In this document: in pieces, positions 4,461-10,419 of the stretch
Layout: each line of letters begins with the position of its first letter
How positions within the stretch are numbered: the stretch's first letter is position 1
DNA from: Prevotellaceae bacterium
GTDB lineage: Bacteria; Bacteroidota; Bacteroidia; Bacteroidales; UBA932
Assembly (NCBI GenBank): GCA_031287815.1
Contig: JAITSM010000083.1
Span: forward strand, 1 to 10,419
Direction of reading: 5' to 3'
DNA: 10,419 nt
The notes under the pieces: generated by a model
Database searches by the model: none
What the model was told of the DNA's origin: nothing
What the model saw: only the letters and a program-made list of their open reading frames with translations
Position numbers and translations under genes: made by a program

Positions 4461-6971
4461 TTATTCCTGATAGTAAACCCGTTTTACCCGCCGGGAAATG
4501 TTTGTGAAGACTTCGTAGGGAATGGTTTCAAGTATTTTCGCGACTTCGGCTACGGGACGCACTTCGCCGAAAATAATTACTTCGTCGTTTTCTTGCGCCG
4601 GAATGCCTGTGAGGTCAATCATGCACATATCCATGCAGACATTTCCAATCACCGGCGCCAATTTTTCGTTTATCCACACGCTTCCTTTTCCGTTGCCGAA
4701 CTTGCGCGGCAAGCCGTCGGCGTAGCCAATGGGAAGAATGCCGATGCAGGTATCGCGTATGATTTTATGGTTGCGGTTGTAGCCGACTGTTTCGCCGGCG
4801 GGAAGGCGTTTTATTTGTGATATCACGGTTTTCATGGTACTCACATTTTGCAGGCGCTGTTGTTCCGTTTCATTTGCACCGATGCCATACAGTCCGATGC
4901 CCAGCCGCACCATATTAAACTGCGTGTCGGGAAAACGCGAAATGCCCGCCGAGTTTGCAAGATGACGGCAAACAGGATAGTTGCACGCTGCCTGCACTTG
5001 ACTGCTCAGGCGCCGGAAAGTAGCCAGCTGCCGGTGGGTAAACCGGTCTAATTGCGGGTTGTCGCTTGCCGCCAGGTGAGAGAACACGGAGGCGATGCGG
5101 ATAGCCGGTTGTTCGCCGGCCGGCAGTAGGGTTTCTTTCAGCTCCTGCAGGAACTGCGGCAAATCTTTTTCTTCTATCCCCAGCCGGTGCATGCCGGTAT
5201 CCAGCTTGATGTGCACGGCAATGGGCGAAGGCGCAGGAGAAGTCCGGCGTTTTACATATTCAAGCAAGTCATGCCATGTGCGCAGGTTGTATATTTCGGG
5301 CTCCAGGTGATAGTCCGTCATCTTGCCGTAATTTTGTTCTTCGGGATTTATCACCATGATGGGCGTTTTGATGCCGGCCTCGCGCAGCTCCACGCCTTCG
5401 TCGACGCTGGCAACGCCCAGGTAATCGACTTGCCAGGACTGCAATAAATCGGCAATTTCAAAACTCCCGCTGCCGTATGCAAAGGCTTTGACCATTGCCA
5501 TCAACCCTACGCCGGGCGTCAGTTTTGAACGGAAATAATTCAAATTATGCGATACGGCGTTCAGGTTTACTTCCAGTTTTGTCTTGTAGGTTTTCCATTG
5601 CAGGGCGTTGTCGATTTTCTCAAATCCAGCTGTTCGCGCGCCTTTCAACAGTATCGTTTCATCGCGGAAACCGGACAGCGGGAACTGTTCTAAAAAGGAT
5701 TCGACGTCGGGAAAGAAACTTTTTTCTATCGAAAATTTGTCGGCATGCTGCGAAATGGCGCTGCCGATACCGATAATGCGGGAGACGTTGTTCTCCGCCA
5801 GCAGGCGGGCAATGTCGGCGTACCATTCGTTTTCGTCGCGGTTGCCGCAGGGCGGGTAGTCGAACAGGATAACCGTTTTTTTTGCATGTTGCAGTTGCTG
5901 GTTCAAAAAAACCACCGCTCTTTGCAATGAGTGGAAATCGGAGGGATAGCTGTCGCTAATGACCGAACAGTTGTTGACAGCTTCTTTCAATTCCATTTGT
6001 TTTTCTATCGCTGGCAACGTTTGCATGCGTTCTGCAATCATGGCGTGCTGATACTTCATCAACAGCATGAACGCCCAGCAGTGCATGGCATTTTCGACAG
6101 CGGCTTTGCCGGCAACCGGAATAGTAAGCGTGAATTGGTCTTTCCGGTACTTTGCCATGATTGTAGTAGCGCCGTTTTGTACGGTTGTTTTCATCAGGCG
6201 CAGCGTACTTTCCTTAGACTTTCCCCATGTGAACGCTTGAATTTTTTTCAGCTCAGGGTCATTGGTTATCTGTTCCCGGATGTCGGCGTGGTCGGCGCAG
6301 TAGATAAGCTGTTGCACGCCCGTGAAGAGTTTCAGCTGTTCGTCGATTTCATGTTTGATAGAGGTAAAGTTCTCATCGTGCGCTGTGCGGATATTGGTAA
6401 AAATACCTACCGTCGGTTGCATGGCCGCTTGGTTGTATTGCATGTCGCCGGGTTTCGAAAGCCCTGCGCCAAAGATAGCGATGTCGTCGCCGGGCTGCAT
6501 TTCCCAAACGGAGAGCGGCACGCCCGCCGGATGGTGGTAGCCCTTCGGGCTTTTCACTACTTTCCGGTCTGCCGCTAAAAGGTACGCCAGCCATTCTTTT
6601 AGCATGGTTTTTCCGGCGCTTCCGGTGATGCCTACCACCGGAATGGTGAACTGTTTCCGGTGTGCTTCCGCCAGTAGCCGTAAAGCTTTCTGCGGATTTG
6701 CCGCCAGCAGGAAATCGGCATCCGTTTTGTCTTTCATCTCCTCCGGGATGTCTTGCACTACGAAATGCCGGACGCCTTTGTTGTACAATTCTTCTATAGC
6801 GTTAGGGCTATCGCCGTGCGCGCCTTTCAAGGCAAAAAACAGGCAGTTGTCGGTTGTCCGCAAGTAACGGCTGTCGGTCAGCAGGCAGGAAATTTCAGCG
6901 TCGTCGGAACGTCCCGAAATGCGTTGCGCATTCAGGAACGAAACAATTTCAGATATACGAAAACGGGACAT
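4461..6971 (-). CDS. murF-alr: Bifunctional MurF-alanine racemase fusion, MurF half with altered active site
   Basis: Bacteroidota fuse UDP-MurNAc-tripeptide:D-Ala-D-Ala ligase to alanine racemase; both act in cytoplasmic peptidoglycan precursor synthesis. Residues 1 to about 455 are MurF-like: N-terminal UDP-site domain with LTDSR (31-35), P-loop GITGSAGKT (114-122), TNIRTAH (192-198), KGAR (443-446). Residues about 460-836 are the racemase: PLP lysine K495 in MVKAFAYGSG, R596 in GMHRLG, HLANSAG (670-676), catalytic tyrosine Y731 in GYNR, PIGYADG (747-753), and CMD (779-781). The racemase looks intact. In MurF, several normally conserved residues differ: G168 where EAG is expected, HHPAG (146-150) for NSQIG, RT for GE/GG at 195-196, Q212 at the carbamylated-lysine position, P343 in DSYPSD. 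The 836-residue length is normal. The ATG at 6971 is well placed; the gene probably follows dnaJ in one transcript. Confidence 0.93.
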   Translation of the reverse strand: MSRFRISEIVSFLNAQRISGRSDDAEISCLLTDSRYLRTTDNCLFFALKGAHGDSPNAIEELYNKGVRHFVVQDIPEEMKDKTDADFLLAANPQKALRLLAEAHRKQFTIPVVGITGSAGKTMLKEWLAYLLAADRKVVKSPKGYHHPAGVPLSVWEMQPGDDIAIFGAGLSKPGDMQYNQAAMQPTVGIFTNIRTAHDENFTSIKHEIDEQLKLFTGVQQLIYCADHADIREQITNDPELKKIQAFTWGKSKESTLRLMKTTVQNGATTIMAKYRKDQFTLTIPVAGKAAVENAMHCWAFMLLMKYQHAMIAERMQTLPAIEKQMELKEAVNNCSVISDSYPSDFHSLQRAVVFLNQQLQHAKKTVILFDYPPCGNRDENEWYADIARLLAENNVSRIIGIGSAISQHADKFSIEKSFFPDVESFLEQFPLSGFRDETILLKGARTAGFEKIDNALQWKTYKTKLEVNLNAVSHNLNYFRSKLTPGVGLMAMVKAFAYGSGSFEIADLLQSWQVDYLGVASVDEGVELREAGIKTPIMVINPEEQNYGKMTDYHLEPEIYNLRTWHDLLEYVKRRTSPAPSPIAVHIKLDTGMHRLGIEEKDLPQFLQELKETLLPAGEQPAIRIASVFSHLAASDNPQLDRFTHRQLATFRRLSSQVQAACNYPVCRHLANSAGISRFPDTQFNMVRLGIGLYGIGANETEQQRLQNVSTMKTVISQIKRLPAGETVGYNRNHKIIRDTCIGILPIGYADGLPRKFGNGKGSVWINEKLAPVIGNVCMDMCMIDLTGIPAQENDEVIIFGEVRPVAEVAKILETIPYEVFTNISRRVKRVYYQE

Positions 6972-6974
6972 AGG

Positions 6975-7017
6975 TTTAATGTGCTAATGTGAATAATTTT
7001 TTAATGTGTTAATATGA
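6975..7017. repeat. Leader repeat upstream of murF-alr (18-nt word, two copies)
   Basis: The 18-nt word TTTAATGTGYTARTRTGA (plus strand) occurs at 6975-6992 and 7000-7017, a 25-bp spacing. Each copy contains two 8-bp steps (AATGTGCT type). A third copy lies before dnaJ at 8165-8182. The first copy starts 3 nt from the murF-alr ATG. No TAnnTTTG box was found in this gap, favouring read-through from dnaJ. Confidence 0.75.
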
Positions 7018-7032
7018 TTATGCTCTCCGGCA

Positions 7033-7060
7033 TCAGTGTTCTTGGTTTTTAGTTTTTAAC
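7033..7060. repeat. Heptamer array at the dnaJ 3' end
   Basis: Read on the minus strand, four heptamers follow in phase: GTTAAAA, ACTAAAA and two more diverged units. The first encodes part of the dnaJ C-terminus and the second contains its TAA stop. The GTTAAAA and ACTAAAA words are the same ones that build the repeat at 10354-10419, some 3.3 kb away and in opposite orientation. Confidence 0.7.
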
Positions 7061-8161
7061 TTTCTTCGGTTTGAAATTTTCGGAAGCGCCTAATGTTTCC
7101 AGTATTTTTTGCTCTTCTTTGGTGAGTTTTTTAGGTATCCACACATTCACCTGTATGAGCATGTCGCCGGCGCCATAGCTGTTGAGGGAGGGCAAACCTT
7201 TGCCGCGCAGGCGCAATATGCGTCCCGATTGCGTACCGGGTTCTATTTTTATTTTAGCTTTCCCTTCTACCAGCGGAACCTCCAGCGAGGCGCCCAGGGC
7301 TGCCTGCGCTACGGAAATAAACAACGGGTAAATCAAATCATTTCCGTCGCGTTGAAATTCCTCATGCGGTTCTTCTTCCACCACCACCAGTAAATTCCCA
7401 TTCATGCCGCCGCGCCGCGCCGCATTGCCTTTCCCCGAAATAGACAGTTGCATTCCTTCTTCCACGCCGGGGGGAATTTTGAAAGTGATTTCTTCTTCGC
7501 TGCGCACGGTGCCTTCGCCGTGGCATTTCGGGCAGGGCGAAGTAATGATTTTCCCTTCGCCGTGGCAAGCGGGGCAAGCCGCCGTCTGCTGCATGGTGCC
7601 GAGGAAGGTCTGGGTAACGTGCATTACCACGCCGGCACCTTTACAGGTGTTGCAGGTGGAAAATGCGTTGCTGTCTTTCGCTCCTTTGCCATGACATTCG
7701 TTGCAAGCCACCAGCTTATTTATTTTTACTTTTTTCTCTACGCCGTTCGCTACTTCTTTCAGCGATAATTTTACGCGGATGCGAATATCGGAGCCACGCG
7801 AAACCGCTTGATGGCGGCGTCCGCCAAAGGGGTTGCCGCGAAAATGCCCGCCGATGCCAAACGATTCGAACAAGTCGCCGAAGTGCGAGAAAATATCTTC
7901 TACCGACGAAAAACCGCCGCCATAGCCGCCGCCGCTTGCACCGCTCATACCCGCATGGCCGAACTGGTCGTAGCGGGCGCGTTTATTCGGGTCGCTCAGC
8001 ACGTCATAGGCTTCGGCTGCTTCTTTGAAGCGTTCTTCCGCTTCTTTATTGCCGGGGTTTTTATCGGGGTGGTATTGTATCGCCTTTTTGCGGTAGGCTT
8101 TCTTGATTTCCTCCGCAGTAGCGGTCTTTGCCACTTCTAATATTTCATAATAATCGCGCAT
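7049..8161 (-). CDS. dnaJ: Chaperone protein DnaJ (Hsp40)
   Basis: DnaJ delivers unfolded substrates to DnaK and stimulates its ATPase. The 370-residue protein is a complete type I DnaJ: J domain with HPD at residues 31-33, Gly/Phe-rich linker (about 68-115), zinc-binding region with four CXXCXGXG repeats (153-160, 170-177, 196-203, 210-217), and the two C-terminal substrate-binding domains (about 220-345). The start MRDYYEILEV is the standard N-terminus, which fixes the ATG at 8161. It lies 66 bp after grpE on the same strand, a usual grpE-dnaJ pair, and is probably stress-induced with it, although no heat-shock operator such as CIRCE was found. The last residues (KVKN) and the TAA stop fall in a 7-bp repeat, so the extreme tail is likely not conserved. 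Identification is secure. Confidence 0.98.
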   Translation of the reverse strand: MRDYYEILEVAKTATAEEIKKAYRKKAIQYHPDKNPGNKEAEERFKEAAEAYDVLSDPNKRARYDQFGHAGMSGASGGGYGGGFSSVEDIFSHFGDLFESFGIGGHFRGNPFGGRRHQAVSRGSDIRIRVKLSLKEVANGVEKKVKINKLVACNECHGKGAKDSNAFSTCNTCKGAGVVMHVTQTFLGTMQQTAACPACHGEGKIITSPCPKCHGEGTVRSEEEITFKIPPGVEEGMQLSISGKGNAARRGGMNGNLLVVVEEEPHEEFQRDGNDLIYPLFISVAQAALGASLEVPLVEGKAKIKIEPGTQSGRILRLRGKGLPSLNSYGAGDMLIQVNVWIPKKLTKEEQKILETLGASENFKPKKVKN

Positions 8162-8164
8162 GTT

Positions 8165-8198
8165 TTTAATGTGCTAGTGTGACTAATTGGACTAACGC
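8165..8198. repeat. 8-bp-period leader repeat upstream of dnaJ
   Basis: The 18 nt at 8165-8182 match the murF-alr leader word at 6975-6992 in 17 of 18 positions, and both begin 3 nt from the respective ATG. The sequence continues with about two further diverged 8-bp steps (ACTAATTGG, ACTAACG). It lies between grpE and dnaJ, so it would be present in the grpE-dnaJ messenger. Confidence 0.65.
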
Positions 8199-8205
8199 CG
8201 GAAAC

Positions 8206-8233
8206 ATTATTCATTGTTCATTATTCCTTAATT
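8206..8233. repeat. Heptamer array at the grpE 3' end (ATTRTTC)
   Basis: Three clean units of ATTRTTC run from 8206 to 8226, and a fourth, diverged step (8227-8233) holds the grpE TAA stop (complement of 8228-8230). Read on the minus strand, the array gives TGA or TAA in nearly every heptamer directly after grpE. Confidence 0.75.
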
Positions 8234-8791
8234 CCCGACGACTACTTTTGCATAGCGGATGATTTTCCCATTCAGTGTATAGCCGCGCTGTACTTCGTCG
8301 AGGACTTTGCCTTTCTGTTCGGGCGCGGGGGCGGGGAGATTAGCCACTGCTTCGTGCAAGTCGGTATCCATAACGGCGCCGAGCGCTTCAATCCTTTGCA
8401 GTCCCTTGCTTTGAAGATAGCTGTACAGTTTGTCGTAAATCAATTTTATCCCTTCCGTTTCGGGCGAGGCTACTGCCTGCAGGGCGTTCAAGGCGCGTTC
8501 GAAGTCGTCCAGCACGGGCAGCAAGCCGGTGATGACGTCGCTGCCGGCGGTTATCAACAGTTCCAGCCGTTCTTTGGCCATGCGCTTGCGGTAATTGTCA
8601 AATTCTGCCGCCAGCCGTAAATAATTCTCTTCGGCAACTGCCAATTTTTCCTCTACTGTGAGTTCTGCAGCGGCAGTTTTGGCATCTTCCGCTAAAGGCT
8701 CCGGCGCTTTTTCTTCAGGGGCGGCGTTTTGTTGAATGTCTTCCAATGACGTTTGTTCTTCGTTTTTGTTTAGTCCTTTATTATCGTTCAT
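8228..8791 (-). CDS. grpE: GrpE nucleotide exchange factor
   Basis: GrpE promotes ADP release from DnaK and works with DnaJ in the Hsp70 cycle. The 187-residue protein has an acidic, disordered N-terminus (about 1-44), a long helical dimerisation region (about 45-85, including AEFDNYRKRMAKE at 62-74), a helical bundle through about 135, and the C-terminal beta domain with the family signature DTDLHEAVAN (142-151) and GYTLNGKIIRYAKVVV (170-185). Length and order are normal. The ATG at 8791 opens the charged leader MNDNKG; no better start is visible. It is first of the grpE-dnaJ pair. The 104-bp gap before it holds a probable terminator for the preceding PLP-enzyme gene, and its own promoter could not be placed: only one-mismatch TAnnTTTG matches (for example near 8829-8836, minus) were seen. 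Confidence 0.97.
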   Translation of the reverse strand: MNDNKGLNKNEEQTSLEDIQQNAAPEEKAPEPLAEDAKTAAAELTVEEKLAVAEENYLRLAAEFDNYRKRMAKERLELLITAGSDVITGLLPVLDDFERALNALQAVASPETEGIKLIYDKLYSYLQSKGLQRIEALGAVMDTDLHEAVANLPAPAPEQKGKVLDEVQRGYTLNGKIIRYAKVVVGN

Positions 8792-8815
8792 AATTTCTTA
8801 TATTTTTCAAAATAT

Positions 8816-8881
8816 GCAGGAATCAAAACAAAAATCCTGCCATATACGGGAATATAGACAGAGTGGCAGGAAGCGGTTGAT
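8816..8881 (-). terminator. Probable intrinsic terminator of the PLP-enzyme gene, with a competing hairpin
   Basis: On the minus strand, TCCTGCC (8881-8875) can pair with GGCAGGA (8841-8835), with TATA/TATA pairing inside, followed at once by a T-rich tract TTTTTGTTTT (8834-8825). This fits an intrinsic terminator about 15 bp after the gene. The right arm can also pair with TCCTGC (8821-8816) downstream, giving a second exclusive hairpin 24 nt before the grpE ATG. The first stem has a long asymmetric interior, so strength is uncertain. Confidence 0.45.
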
Positions 8882-8895
8882 GGGGAGATTTCATT

Positions 8896-10134
8896 TTATC
8901 CTAATGCCTGCTGGAAGTCGTTGTACAAGTCTTCCGTTTCTTCCAGGCCGACGGATATGCGAATGGTTTTCTGGCTTACGTCCATGCTTTGGCGGAGTTC
9001 TTCGGTGAATGTTCCGTAGATAGTGCTTGCCGGGTGGATGGCCAGCGTTTTGTTGTCAAACAAATTGGTGGCGCGCCGGATGAGTTGCAGGCGGTCGATA
9101 AAGCGGAAAGCCGCTTCGCGCGAAGCGACGTCGAAGGTGAACATCGCCCCGGGATAATCGCCGAATTGCTCTTGGCTCACCGCATGGAATGGATGCTCTG
9201 GCAATGCCGGGTAATTCACGGAACATACGCCGTCGAGCGATTTTATTTTCTCTGCCAAAGCGCGGCATGTTTTGGCGGCGCGTTCGTAACGGACGGCGAG
9301 CGTTTCCAGCCCGGTTGTTTGCAATGCCGCCACCTCCGGCGTCATGCAGGCGCCGAGGTTGCGGTGTATTTCGCGGCGCATTTTACAGGAAAACGCCGAA
9401 ACGGCCGGTTGCCCTACCAACGAACGCAGTTTCGGGGAATGTTGCCAGTCGCAGGAGGCGTAGTCCAGCGCCAGCCCGCCCAGCGAAGTGGCGCCGCCGG
9501 AAATATATTTTGTCGAAGACACAATTTCGATATCTACGCCAAACGCGGCGGCGCGGAAGGCGGAAAAAGGCACAATGGTGGTATCGGCAATTAACGGCAC
9601 GCCGTGGCGCCGGCAACGCTCCGACAATGCCCGCAGGCCGGCCACTTCCATTTGCGGGTTGGTGATGACTTCCAGGAAAACGGCGCAGGTATTTTCATCC
9701 ATATTTTTTTCTACGGTTTCGGGGTCGGTCAGGTCGCAGAAGCGGGGCTCCACGCCGAAATCTTTTAGCGTAAAAGCTATCAGCGAATAGGTATTGCCGA
9801 ACAAATGGGGCGAAGTAACGATATTGGCGCCCGCGCGGGCAATAGCCGTAAAGGTGTTGGCAATCGCCGCCATGCCCGAGTTGAATGCGATGACGTCCCC
9901 CGCGCCGGTCATAGCTTTTACGCGGTTTTCAAAGTACTGCACGGTAGGATTCGATACGCGCGAATAGACATGCTCCGGCGAACGTCCTGTAAAGGCCAGT
10001 TCCATTTGTGCGGCCGTGTCGAACTCATAGGCCACGGCGTGGTATACCGGCATGTTCAACGCGCCGTAGGCGTCCCGCGCAGGGTAAGGCGTATGCAGCA
10101 TTTTGGTTTCGGGCGATACTATTTTTTCTTTCAT
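8896..10134 (-). CDS. Cys/Met-metabolism PLP-dependent enzyme, O-acetylhomoserine sulfhydrylase-like
   Basis: This 412-residue protein belongs to the trans-sulfuration family (cystathionine gamma-synthase, O-acetylhomoserine sulfhydrylase, methionine gamma-lyase), cytoplasmic fold-type I PLP enzymes of methionine and cysteine metabolism. The phosphate-binding YSRVSNPT is at residues 57-64, SGMAA at 86-90, the pyridine-nitrogen aspartate D184 is in IADTT, and the PLP lysine K209 is in SSTKYISGG. The C-terminal IRISVGLEETEDL (about 390-402) contains the carboxylate-binding arginine. The overall layout (AFTLKDFGVEPRF, RATNLFDNKTLAIHPAST) is closest to O-acetylhomoserine sulfhydrylases, but the usual DNT and GGHG neighbours of the aspartate and lysine are DTT and SGGAT, so substrate is left open. 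The ATG at 10134 has a good upstream -7 box. The gene is probably monocistronic, with a terminator before grpE. Confidence 0.9.
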   Translation of the reverse strand: MKEKIVSPETKMLHTPYPARDAYGALNMPVYHAVAYEFDTAAQMELAFTGRSPEHVYSRVSNPTVQYFENRVKAMTGAGDVIAFNSGMAAIANTFTAIARAGANIVTSPHLFGNTYSLIAFTLKDFGVEPRFCDLTDPETVEKNMDENTCAVFLEVITNPQMEVAGLRALSERCRRHGVPLIADTTIVPFSAFRAAAFGVDIEIVSSTKYISGGATSLGGLALDYASCDWQHSPKLRSLVGQPAVSAFSCKMRREIHRNLGACMTPEVAALQTTGLETLAVRYERAAKTCRALAEKIKSLDGVCSVNYPALPEHPFHAVSQEQFGDYPGAMFTFDVASREAAFRFIDRLQLIRRATNLFDNKTLAIHPASTIYGTFTEELRQSMDVSQKTIRISVGLEETEDLYNDFQQALG

Positions 10135-10184
10135 ATTTTATTAAGTATTAAACAGCCGGTAGCTTCATGATTATTAAAAGTTGC

Positions 10185-10192
10185 CAAAGGTA
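10185..10192 (-). promoter_or_regulatory. Putative -7 box for the PLP-enzyme gene
   Basis: The minus strand reads TACCTTTG, an exact TAnnTTTG match, about 50 nt before the ATG at 10134. A TTGG at 10215-10218 (minus) lies 22 nt upstream, near the -33 position and at the edge of a 7-bp tandem array. This is the best promoter candidate in the window. No SAM or other riboswitch-like structure was recognised in the short leader. Confidence 0.55.
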
Positions 10193-10202
10193 CAAAAAAT
10201 TA

Positions 10203-10337
10203 ATGAACCATGAACCAATTCAGTTTAAAGTATGAAGTATGAATTTTGAAGTATGAAGTATGAAGTATGAAGTATGAAGTATGAAGTATGAAGTATGAAG
10301 TATGAATTATGAATTATGAGTTATGAATTATGAAGTA
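10203..10337 (+). repeat. Long heptamer array upstream of the PLP-enzyme gene
   Basis: A continuous 7-bp phase runs from two ATGAACC units (10203-10216), through two diverged steps, into fifteen perfect-length heptamers at 10230-10334. Of these fifteen, ten are GTATGAA, one is TTTTGAA, and the last four are TTATGAA or TTATGAG. Every one of the fifteen contains TGA on the plus strand, while the minus-strand reading (TTCATAC repeats) has no stop codon in any frame. The array begins 11 nt upstream of the putative -7 box. Confidence 0.95.
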
Positions 10338-10338
10338 G

Positions 10339-10419
10339 GCTGGCGCCGGAAAAGTTAAAAGTTAAAAACTAAAAGTTAAAAGTGCTGGCGCCGGAAAAGT
10401 TAAAAGTTAAAAACTAAAA
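10339..10419 (+). repeat. 45-bp tandem repeat, running off the window end
   Basis: Copy one occupies 10339-10383. Copy two starts at 10384 and is identical for the 36 nt available. Each copy opens with GCTGGCGCCGG, containing the palindrome GGCGCC, followed by heptamers GTTAAAA (twice), ACTAAAA and GTTAAAA. It is a 7-bp array nested in a 45-bp unit. No coding sequence is evident from 10135 to the end of the window. Confidence 0.92.

Noticed and set aside
5931..6578. Plus-strand open frame of 215 codons inside murF-alr
   Set aside because: It is antisense to MurF, whose frame and motifs are continuous; no domain is recognisable.
10230..10334. Minus-strand reading of the heptamer array as a repeat peptide gene
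   Set aside because: It is open in all frames but has no ATG, GTG or TTG in the repeat and no coding context, so translation is not supported.

Overview
The window looks like a chromosomal segment of a Bacteroidota bacterium, most likely order Bacteroidales. The support is a fused MurF-alanine racemase gene (typical of that phylum), a short-lid adenylate kinase, an Obg GTPase without the C-terminal OCT domain, the hpt-adk-obgE gene order, general absence of Shine-Dalgarno sequences, and several matches to the Bacteroidota -7 promoter box TAnnTTTG. This taxonomy is inferred from gene content, not from a marker search. Eight protein genes fill almost the whole window. No rRNA, tRNA, IS element, phage gene or CRISPR array was seen, and there is no gene-free stretch longer than 300 bases.

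Layout. 1-195: a GC-rich palindromic 21-bp tandem repeat, then a heptamer repeat. 196-720 (-): purE. 721-817: divergent promoter region. 818-3011 (+): hpt, adk, obgE. 3054-4430 (-): a fused PAP2 phosphatase-PlsC acyltransferase, convergent with obgE. 4461-6971 (-): murF-alr. 7049-8161 (-): dnaJ. 8228-8791 (-): grpE. 8896-10134 (-): a Cys/Met-metabolism PLP enzyme. 10135-10419: its promoter followed by long short-period repeats that run off the window.

How the genes fit together. purE, hpt and adk all serve purine nucleotide supply (de novo synthesis, salvage, AMP/ADP balance), with obgE as a growth and ribosome-assembly GTPase. grpE and dnaJ are co-oriented DnaK co-chaperones. murF-alr and PAP2-plsC serve the cell envelope: D-alanine and UDP-MurNAc-pentapeptide, and phosphatidic acid and/or lipid-phosphate turnover. 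The PLP enzyme belongs to sulfur amino-acid metabolism.

What is unusual. (1) Almost every gene boundary carries a short tandem array with a strict 7-bp period but a different unit each time. Several arrays run into the coding sequence and provide the stop codon (purE, adk, dnaJ) or abut it (grpE, PAP2-plsC). In most arrays a stop triplet recurs in nearly every heptamer on the strand of the upstream gene, so all three frames are closed within about 21 nt. Two intergenic leaders use an 8-bp period instead. (2) The MurF half of murF-alr keeps its P-loop but has lost several residues normally conserved in the ligase, while the racemase half looks intact. (3) The PAP2 and PlsC domains are fused through a linker that contains a perfect 16-bp inverted repeat in the DNA, as if a former intergenic region were now translated.
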